Origin: DATGQT01 sp033720695
Lineage (GTDB): Bacteria > Bacteroidota > Rhodothermia > Rhodothermales > Rubricoccaceae
NCBI GenBank assembly: GCA_033720695.1
Contig: JAWWCA010000020.1
Coordinates: forward strand, 1 to 24,575
Reading direction: 5' to 3'
Length of the DNA stretch: 24,575 bases
The notes beneath the pieces are model-generated. The model was given only the letters and a program-made list of their open reading frames with translations, did no database searches and was not told the DNA's origin. Shown piece after piece: positions 1 to 5,648 of this stretch (positions are counted from its first letter, which is position 1; each line of letters opens with the position of its first letter). The position numbers and the translations under genes were made by a program.

Positions 1-1
1 G

Positions 2-808
2 ACGCTGGCGCCGCCCCTGCCTAACGAGAGGGAGGGGGCGTTCGTGGTTCGGGTGGACGAGGGGGGGATCTACTACTTTGTCGAGGGGGTCGGGGGGCTC
101 CTCGCGCGAGATGGCCGCGAGATCGTCGCGACGCCCCTGCCGGGGCGCGGCGAGGTTGGCTTCCACCGTCTCATCGCTGGCATCGGCCTGGGGCTCACGC
201 TCCACCAGCGGGGCGCCCTCACGCTCCACGCCAGCGCGGTTTCGATCGGGGGCGGCGTGGCGGCGTTCATCGGCTGGAAGGGGATGGGGAAGTCGACGAC
301 GGCCGCGGCGTTCTACGCCCGGGGCCACCGCGTGGTGACCGATGACCTGCTCGTCGTGCGGCTTGAGGGAGAGGGGGCCTCCGTGGTGCCGGGATTCCCA
401 AGCCTCAAGCTGTGGCCGGAGGCCGCCGCGGCGGCCCTGGGGGACGACCCCGAATCGCTCCCGCGGCTCTTCCCCGACGCCGACAAGCGCGCGAGGTCCA
501 CGCAGTCCGACTTCGACGGGGCTCCGCTCCCCCTGCGGGTGATCTACGTCCTCGACTTCGCCGAGCCCGCGGAGGGGCTGGCCATCGAGCCGGTCCCGCT
601 CCGTGAGGCGTGCATCGAACTGGTTCGGCACGCCTTCGCGCTTCGGATTCTAGGCGATGAGGGAGAGACCGCAGACCTCTTCCGCCAGCGCGCGCAGCTC
701 GCGCGTCGCGTTCCCGTCCGTCGCCTCTCCCGGAGGCTCGACCTGAGCGATCTGTCCGAGATCGTCCGGCGCGTGGAAGGCGACCTCGATGCCCTATCCG
801 AGGCCTGA
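2..808 (+). CDS. HPr-kinase-like P-loop protein (5' truncated by window edge)
   Basis: The reading frame is open to the first base, so the true start probably lies upstream; a GTG at 44 is an internal alternative giving 254 aa. Numbering from that GTG, a Walker A loop GWKGMGKST lies at residues 77-85, followed about ten residues later by GHRVVTDDLLVV, which matches the conserved acidic stretch after the P-loop in HPr kinase/phosphorylase C-terminal domains. The upstream segment TLHASAV is also typical of HprK-related proteins. No HPr or PTS gene is nearby. Standalone HprK-like domains of this kind occur with PqqD-like proteins and NTP_transf_5 nucleotidyltransferases, both of which occur downstream here (3383 and 8789). 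The substrate is unknown. The fold is fairly secure; the role is not. Confidence 0.75.
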   Translation, partial: TLAPPLPNEREGAFVVRVDEGGIYYFVEGVGGLLARDGREIVATPLPGRGEVGFHRLIAGIGLGLTLHQRGALTLHASAVSIGGGVAAFIGWKGMGKSTTAAAFYARGHRVVTDDLLVVRLEGEGASVVPGFPSLKLWPEAAAAALGDDPESLPRLFPDADKRARSTQSDFDGAPLPLRVIYVLDFAEPAEGLAIEPVPLREACIELVRHAFALRILGDEGETADLFRQRAQLARRVPVRRLSRRLDLSDLSEIVRRVEGDLDALSEA

Positions 809-1344
809 CCGCTCTGTAGAACGCCCGTCGGGCCCTCGGTCCGGCCGCCGTGACCCGGAGGGGCTCCGATGCGCGGAGAGCGGGGGGCGGATCGTCCACG
901 CGCAGGGCACGGGGACCCGCGAGCCACGATTCCCGATTCGCGGTCCAAAGTTGGGAGGCGCAAGCTCGGCGCGCGTGTTGCCGAGCGGTCGCTCCCGAGA
1001 GCGGCTGCCGAATCGAGTGTGGTTCGGCCTGCTCGACGCTCTCGGCTCCCGACGACCTGGTCCCGCCCTCCGAGTCATGCACGTGCAGTCCCCACCCTCA
1101 TCCTCCTTCCGCCTCGCTAGCCACGGGGCGTCCCAGGGGACGGGCCAATGGCAGAGCGGCAGGCACTCGCCACGTCGAATCTCGCGTCCGGTCAGACCGC
1201 CGCCGGGGTCACGGGGAGGCACTATCTTAGCGGATTCGCTTCGACCGTCCGTGCGGGGGATGGGTGGCGTGCTCCGATCGGTTCGTGGTGTGCGCGACGC
1301 CCCCGTGTGTTCTCGGGGCAGTATCCCACCAGCAAGAGTGTGCC
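809..1344. other. Intergenic region, no supported gene
   Basis: This stretch of 536 bases has several arginine/serine/proline-rich open frames on both strands. None resembles a protein family, and all look like products of high GC. A short stretch near 980-1035 has tRNA-like words but does not fold as a tRNA. A promoter-like element lies at 1222-1230. Confidence 0.5.
1222..1230 (+). promoter_or_regulatory. Putative -7 promoter element upstream of the histidine kinase
   Basis: CTATCTTAG contains TAtcTTaG, five of six fixed positions of the Bacteroidota -7 element TAnnTTTG. It lies about 115 bases before the ATG at 1345. No clear -33 TTG is seen at the expected distance, so support is weak. 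Similar words precede the response regulator and the wzc-like gene. Confidence 0.3.
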
Positions 1345-2172
1345 ATGGATCTGGATCGTCGCTTCGACCCATCGACCGAGGAAGCCGACATGCCTGAGCA
1401 GGGAGCCCCCTCTCCCGCGGCGACCGTCGACGGGAGCGGAATCTCTCCGGCCCCGGTCTCGGACCCGGGGCTGACCCGCACGCTGCGCCTGCGTCTGCAG
1501 GAGCAGGAGCGCGAAATCCGCCGTCTCAGTCGAGAGCTCAACCTCGCCGAGCGGCACGAGCGGGACCGGATCGCGCGCGTTCTGCACGACGAGTTCCAAC
1601 AGCTCCTCTTCGCCCTCAAGATGCGCATCGATGCGGTGCTCGGGGGCAGCTCGATGGAGGTCCACGGCGGAGAGATCAGAGAGCTCGTCGAGCAGGTGAG
1701 CGCCCTCACGCGCACGCTCATCGTGAATCTCGCCCCCCCGATCTACGAGAGTGAGGACTTCTCCGCAGCGCTCGATTGGCTGGCCCAGTACGTTGGGGAT
1801 CGGTACGAAGTGGAGGTGGAGGTCCGCTACGACCGGCCGTTCCCAATCGCTGACGAGGAGCGGCGCATCGTGCTGCTCGAAGCGGTGCGCGAGCTCCTCT
1901 TCAACGTCGTCAAGCACGGCGGCGTGACCCGGGCGATGGTATCGGTCGACACGCAGGGAGACGACGAGGTGACCATCGTTGTGAGCGATGAGGGAAGAGG
2001 GTTCGACGTCGCGGCGGCCGCGTCCGAGCCAGCGGCGAACGGGTTCGGGCTCCCCCACCTGCGGAGGCGGCTGCGCCTCGTCGGCGGGCGGCTGAGCGTC
2101 GAGTCGGCGCCCGGGGCGGGGACCCGCGCCGCCGTGAGCATGCCGCTCAAAGACGAGCCCCTCCGGGGCTGA
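1345..2172 (+). CDS. Soluble sensor histidine kinase, NarX/DegS type (HisKA_3 plus HATPase_c)
   Basis: The protein has 275 aa. Residues 1-42 are a low-complexity leader and 43-70 a charged coiled coil. The phospho-acceptor H-box follows as ERDRIARVLHDEFQQ, with the histidine at about residue 81 and the family's HDxxQQ arrangement. The ATPase domain shows an N-box around N187 (ELLFNVVKHG), a G1 box SDEGRGFD and a G2 box GFGLPHLRRRL. There is no membrane segment, PAS or GAF domain, so the input must come from another protein or a cytosolic cue. The ATG at 1345 was chosen; an in-frame ATG at 1390, preceded by GAGGAAG, is an alternative, and an upstream frame to 1264 looks non-coding. The likely partner is the response regulator at 2454, 281 bases downstream. 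Confidence 0.88.
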   Translation: MDLDRRFDPSTEEADMPEQGAPSPAATVDGSGISPAPVSDPGLTRTLRLRLQEQEREIRRLSRELNLAERHERDRIARVLHDEFQQLLFALKMRIDAVLGGSSMEVHGGEIRELVEQVSALTRTLIVNLAPPIYESEDFSAALDWLAQYVGDRYEVEVEVRYDRPFPIADEERRIVLLEAVRELLFNVVKHGGVTRAMVSVDTQGDDEVTIVVSDEGRGFDVAAAASEPAANGFGLPHLRRRLRLVGGRLSVESAPGAGTRAAVSMPLKDEPLRG

Positions 2173-2267
2173 GCTTCTGACCGCCCAACCGCCACAGATA
2201 TGCGCCGAAGTCTCACCAGCAGCCAGGCTCTACGCAGGCGCGAGTCGTCCGTCGGAGGCGGAACCGC

Positions 2268-2277
2268 TTATCTTTCG
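2268..2277 (+). promoter_or_regulatory. Putative -7 promoter element upstream of the response regulator
   Basis: TTATCTTTCG contains TAtcTTTc, one mismatch from TAnnTTTG, about 180 bases before the ATG at 2454. The separation of kinase and regulator by 281 bases, with this element between them, suggests the regulator can be transcribed on its own. No -33 TTG was identified. Confidence 0.33.
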
Positions 2278-2453
2278 ACGCAGGATGTAACGGTCTCAAA
2301 CGACGCCTCCACCTCCCCTCCCACAGCCGCTCAGCTCCCCTGCCGGCATGCTGGCTGCCCGCGGCCGTCGGAGACGGTGAGGAGCCGACGCCGGCTTCCG
2401 CGCGGCCGACGGGAGCTCGCCTCTGACCTCCGCCGGACATCCCCACGATCCGT

Positions 2454-3155
2454 ATGAATCCCACCTCGAACGTGACGAGGCGCACCCAGGTGATGATCGT
2501 GGACGATCATCCGGCCATCCGTGACGCCCTCGCAGCCGTGATCGCGGACAGCAGCGACTTGGCGCTCTGCGCCGAGGCCGAGTCCGGGGAGCAGGTCTTC
2601 CGCGCCGTAGAGCAGTTCAACCCCGATGTCGCCGTCGTCGACATCGCGCTCCCGGACACCCACGGGCTCGACCTCATCGCGAACCTCCTCGCGCGCTATC
2701 CGGACCTCCACGTAGTCGTGTTCTCCGTCTACGACGAGCGCGTCTACGCCGAGCGAGCGGTCCGGGCCGGCGCCCTGGGCTACGTCATGAAGCGGGAGCC
2801 GGTCCACGAGGTCCTGGAGGCGATCCGGTGCGCGTCGCGAGGCGAGATCTATCTCAGCAGGGGCATGGCCTCCCGGATCGTGACCCGGGCGGCGCTCCGA
2901 CGCTCGGCAAAGCCCGCCTCGCCGACGGACCTCCTGACCGACCGGGAGATCGCGGTGCTCCAGCTCCTCGGCGAGGGCAACAGCGTGGAGAACATCGCGG
3001 AGCGGCTGCACCTCAGCCGGAAGACCGTCGAGACGCACCGGCGCAACGCGAAGGAGAAGCTCGACCTCGATACCGTGAACGAGCTGCTCCTGTTCGCCGT
3101 CCGGTGGACCGATGCCCAGAACCGCGCCGGCGACCTCGAGGAATCATCGCCCTAG
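2454..3155 (+). CDS. NarL/FixJ-family response regulator (REC plus LuxR-type HTH)
   Basis: The 233-aa protein has an N-terminal receiver domain with acidic pocket D17/D18 (VDDHP), phospho-acceptor D63 in VVDIALPD, conserved S91 and K113 (YVMKREP). A LuxR/GerE helix-turn-helix follows at about residues 158-217, from LTDREIAVLQLLGEG to LSRKTVETHRRNAKEKL. All key receiver residues are present, so it should be phosphorylated, most likely by the kinase at 1345. It would act as a cytoplasmic DNA-binding transcription factor. Its targets are not known; its place beside a polysaccharide locus makes control of that locus a reasonable guess. A terminator-like hairpin follows directly after the stop. 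Confidence 0.93.
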   Translation: MNPTSNVTRRTQVMIVDDHPAIRDALAAVIADSSDLALCAEAESGEQVFRAVEQFNPDVAVVDIALPDTHGLDLIANLLARYPDLHVVVFSVYDERVYAERAVRAGALGYVMKREPVHEVLEAIRCASRGEIYLSRGMASRIVTRAALRRSAKPASPTDLLTDREIAVLQLLGEGNSVENIAERLHLSRKTVETHRRNAKEKLDLDTVNELLLFAVRWTDAQNRAGDLEESSP

Positions 3156-3159
3156 GCAC

Positions 3160-3182
3160 GGCCCCAGCCACGGCGCTGGGCC
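3160..3182 (+). terminator. GC hairpin after the response regulator
   Basis: GGCCcCAGC pairs with GCTGGGCC (one bulged C, six-base loop) starting five bases after the stop codon at 3155. A second downstream arm TGGGGCC at 3184-3190 can compete for GGCCCCA at 3160-3166. There is no T tract, so intrinsic termination is uncertain. Confidence 0.4.
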
Positions 3183-3382
3183 TTGGGGCCGCCACGGCGT
3201 GAGGCGATCCCCGTCGAGCCAAAGGATGAGTTGTTCCAGAGAAGTTGCGCCGGGAGTGGGTGACGGCGTCGAAGGGGCGTGGGTATCGTGGGGACGAAGT
3301 GGCCAGGGGATCGGTACAGAGCGCCTGGCGGAGTCCGGGCGACCGCGCCGAGGGGCTCCTCACGACGACCTCGCCCGAGATC

Positions 3383-4144
3383 ATGTCCACCGACCCTCCG
3401 TCCCGACCCTCCGCTGCCGCCGACACGTGGAGGGCGGACCCGAGCGTTCTCTCGTGCCGCTTCGGCTACGAACTGATCGCCTACCACCTCCGCACGAAGC
3501 GGTCGTACCGCCTGCCGAGCCTGCCTGCTCGCGTGCAAGAGCTTATCGAGCGGGGGGGGGCGATCGACATCGACGCATCCCGTCCCGCGTGGCCAGGCCC
3601 CGCTGATGAGGGCCGCCAGGTCGGGCTCGACGAGCTCCTGGCGATGCTGGAGCGTGAGCAGCTGGTCTTCCGGGCCGAGGGCGAGAACGAAGGCAGGGCG
3701 CGGCGGTCCGAGCCTGCTGCCGTCGCCCAGGTCGGGCACTCGGTCGAAGGCCCCACGTTGCCGGGGCGAGGGGACGTGCTCTCTGCGTCGCTCTACGTCA
3801 ACACGGTTCTGCAGCGGGCGAAGAAGGTGGACGTCACGATCCAAGGTGGGCAGATTCGCCTCGCCCTGGCTTCGAACCCTGACCGCATGATCAACGGCGG
3901 GACCCACGCCTTGCGTCTGCTGGACGTCTTCGCGCGTCCGCGTACGATTCAGGAGGTGGTCCGCGTGGTGCAGCGGCGGGTGCAGGAGGCGCATGGCTGG
4001 ATCGAGCTGATCGAGTCCTTGCTACGGCTTTACGACGGGGGCATCCTCGAGGTGGTGCCGCAAGGGCTAAACGGGCGCGTGGAAGAGAGGGTGGTGACGC
4101 GGACGCTGGCGTCCTCCGGCCCGCGGGAGCCCAGCCAAGCCTAG
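3383..4144 (+). CDS. PqqD-like two-domain protein of the HprK-associated system
   Basis: The 253-aa protein starts at ATG 3383; an upstream open frame from 3245 looks non-coding. Residues 15-98 (CRFGYELIAYHLRTKRSYRL, then a helical part) resemble the short beta-hairpin plus winged-helix layout of PqqD-like peptide-recognition domains. A charged linker follows. Residues about 129-227, including ASNPDRMINGGTHALRLLD and ending DGGILEV, look like a second winged-helix of the same general type. PqqD-like domains bind peptides or act as partners for modifying enzymes. No precursor peptide, radical SAM enzyme or cyclase is seen nearby. The link is to the HprK-like gene at 2 and the nucleotidyltransferase at 8789. 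The family assignment is by eye and moderate; the function is unknown. A nine-G tract lies inside the gene. Confidence 0.6.
   Translation: MSTDPPSRPSAAADTWRADPSVLSCRFGYELIAYHLRTKRSYRLPSLPARVQELIERGGAIDIDASRPAWPGPADEGRQVGLDELLAMLEREQLVFRAEGENEGRARRSEPAAVAQVGHSVEGPTLPGRGDVLSASLYVNTVLQRAKKVDVTIQGGQIRLALASNPDRMINGGTHALRLLDVFARPRTIQEVVRVVQRRVQEAHGWIELIESLLRLYDGGILEVVPQGLNGRVEERVVTRTLASSGPREPSQA
3552..3560 (+). repeat. Nine-G homopolymer inside the PqqD-like gene
   Basis: Nine consecutive G residues encode part of an Arg-Gly-Gly-Ala stretch near codon 58. It is the longest G run I noticed in a coding region of the window, where runs of seven are common. A gain or loss of one base would truncate the protein. 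Confidence 0.7.
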
Positions 4145-4478
4145 GGGGTGCCGAGACGGGGAGGCTGCCGCGTTCGAGCCCGTCCCGGAAGGAGCTTCGG
4201 TGAACAATCGGACCGCCAGCGCGGGGGGCGAGCAGAGGCAGACCAAGACACCCCCCACGTGGAGTCGGGATTTCAGCGGGTTCTGGCGCAGTGCAATACC
4301 GCGCATTGCGGTTCCCCCGCCGTTACGGCCTCGCTTGTTCTCGGCCGTTCCGCTAATCTCCGCCGCCACCCCCGCCGATCCCCCGGAATAACTTCGCCGC
4401 GGGCAGCGGACGCGCGTGACGCGTGAGGCCCCTGCACCGACGGACGTCCCCCGCCCGCCAGACCCCAAGCCTTCGAGG
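4145..4478. other. Intergenic region with one imperfect dyad
   Basis: No credible gene is seen in these 334 bases. CGCAGTGC at 4287-4294 pairs with GCATTGCG at 4303-4310 with one G-T wobble around an eight-base loop, so it could be an operator or RNA hairpin. A weak promoter-like pair, TTG at 4335 and TAATCT at 4354, lies upstream of the secreted-protein gene at 4479. Confidence 0.35.
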
Positions 4479-5237
4479 ATGAACGCGACCCTAGGAAGCG
4501 CGACCCGCGCCGAGCAGACGTTTCGAATGGCCGCCCTCGCAGCGTGCTGGATCCTGGGAGGGGCCGTCGCGGACGTCCGGGCCTGTCCGTCCACCACCGG
4601 GGAGGACGCAACCGTCGTGATCGCGGCGGAAGCCCTCGCGCCGGGCGCCCCCCTTGCCGACGGCGACATTCTCCGAGCGGTCACCCCTGAGGGGGAGTGC
4701 GTCGGAGAGGCAACGTGGAGCGACGAGGGGGGGGCCGCCCTCACCCTCTGGGGCGACGACATCACGACGGCTGAGCAGGAAGGGGCCGAGGTCGGCGAGG
4801 CCTTCGCACTCCGTGCCGTGCGGGGCTCCGAGGAGATCGACCTTGCGGTGGACCTCGCGGCCGTGCTGTCGGCCCCGCAAGGGACCGGTGCCGAGTACGT
4901 CCCCGACGCCATCTACCTGGTGAGGGAGCTCGGTGGCTCGAGCCCCACGGCGAGCGAGCCCGACATGCCGGGCGGCTACGTGCTCAGCCAAGCGCGGCCG
5001 AACCCGGTCGTCGTCACGTCGGCCCTCACGCTTCAGGTGGCCCAGACCCAGCACGTGAGCGTGGCGGTCTACGACGTCCTCGGCCGATGCGTGAGCCGCC
5101 TCCACGAAGGGACGCTCGAGAGCGGGTCCGAGCATCGTCTCCTCGTCGGGGCGTCGGACCTGGCGAGTGGGGCCTACCTGGTCCGCGTCGATGGGGAGCA
5201 GTTCGCAGCGACGCGGTCGCTGACGGTCCTCCGATAG
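4479..5237 (+). CDS. Small type IX-secreted protein with C-terminal sorting domain
   Basis: The 252-aa protein from ATG 4479 has an N-terminal hydrophobic signal segment (MAALAACWILGGAVA); ATG 4527 is a shorter alternative start that begins right at the hydrophobic core. Residues about 42-140 form a beta-rich domain with the pattern ATVVI...GDI...GECVGEATW...LTLWGDD, a module I recognise from other type IX-secreted proteins of this group but without known function. From about residue 167 the tail reads QARPNP...SVAVYDVLGRCV...GAYLVRVDG, the classic type A sorting domain that directs passage through the type IX secretion pore and surface attachment or release. It stands alone between regulators and the wzc-like gene, so a role in the polysaccharide pathway is not shown. 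Confidence 0.85.
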   Translation: MNATLGSATRAEQTFRMAALAACWILGGAVADVRACPSTTGEDATVVIAAEALAPGAPLADGDILRAVTPEGECVGEATWSDEGGAALTLWGDDITTAEQEGAEVGEAFALRAVRGSEEIDLAVDLAAVLSAPQGTGAEYVPDAIYLVRELGGSSPTASEPDMPGGYVLSQARPNPVVVTSALTLQVAQTQHVSVAVYDVLGRCVSRLHEGTLESGSEHRLLVGASDLASGAYLVRVDGEQFAATRSLTVLR

Positions 5238-5276
5238 GGCCGAGTACACCGGCGCCGGCCGGGGCTTCCGCTCGAT

Positions 5277-5291
5277 TGCGCCAAAGGCGCA
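5277..5291 (+). terminator. Small hairpin after the type IX-secreted protein gene
   Basis: TGCGCC and GGCGCA form a perfect six-base stem with an AAA loop, 40 bases after the stop codon at 5237. No T tract follows. Confidence 0.3.
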
Positions 5292-5573
5292 CGGGGGGCG
5301 GGCCGCGAGATGAGCGAGCGCCTGGAAAACCCGCGTACGTTCGGATCGCTCCGCCTGGCGACGGCATTGGGTGACCCTTCCGGCACCGTTCCGCGACGGG
5401 CTGGGCGATTGACTGCGCGCGCTGGCAAGGGGCGCTGTTGTTGCGCTGTGGGGCGCGACCGCCCAGGTCGAAACGCCCCCGTGCGGCCTCGCGGACGTGG
5501 TCCTGAAGCGTCGCGCCGCCTGCCCTTTCTCAATCCGGACCCAACAATCGAGGAATTCGGCCGTTCCCCCTCA

Positions 5574-5634
5574 CGCGCCGCTACCTTTAGGAGCGGCGCG
5601 CCCGTCGGTAGAGCCCACGGGCTTGGGTGAGCCC
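5574..5634 (+). promoter_or_regulatory. Structured leader with promoter-like and ops-like words before wzc-like gene
   Basis: CGCGCCGCT (5574-5582) and AGCGGCGCG (5592-5600) form a perfect nine-base stem. The loop contains the end of CTACCTTTAG (5581-5590), one mismatch from the Bacteroidota -7 element TAnnTTTG. GTCGGTAG at 5604-5611 differs by one base from the ops element GGCGGTAG that recruits NusG paralogs such as RfaH. GGGCT at 5619-5623 can pair with AGCCC at 5612-5616 or at 5630-5634, giving two exclusive hairpins. The ATG is at 5649. Each element is short, and none proves regulation. Confidence 0.35.
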
Positions 5635-5648
5635 CTCTCGCGAGCATT

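Larger units (their letters stand above)
5238..5648. other. Intergenic leader region upstream of the wzc-like gene
   Basis: These 411 bases carry no supported gene. They hold a small hairpin at 5277-5291 and, near the 3' end, a strong dyad, a promoter-like word and a pair of competing hairpins described separately. This region is the natural place for the promoter of the export genes. Confidence 0.5.

Noticed and set aside
975..1036. tRNA-Ser-like words (GCCGAGCGGTCG, GAATCGAGTGTG)
   Set aside because: No acceptor stem, no proper D-loop size and no anticodon stem can be formed; only scattered words match.
850..1230. Plus-strand open frames in the 809-1344 gap as possible small genes or precursor peptides
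   Set aside because: Arg/Ser/Pro-rich translations with no signal, core-peptide pattern or start context; several frames are open at once because of GC content.
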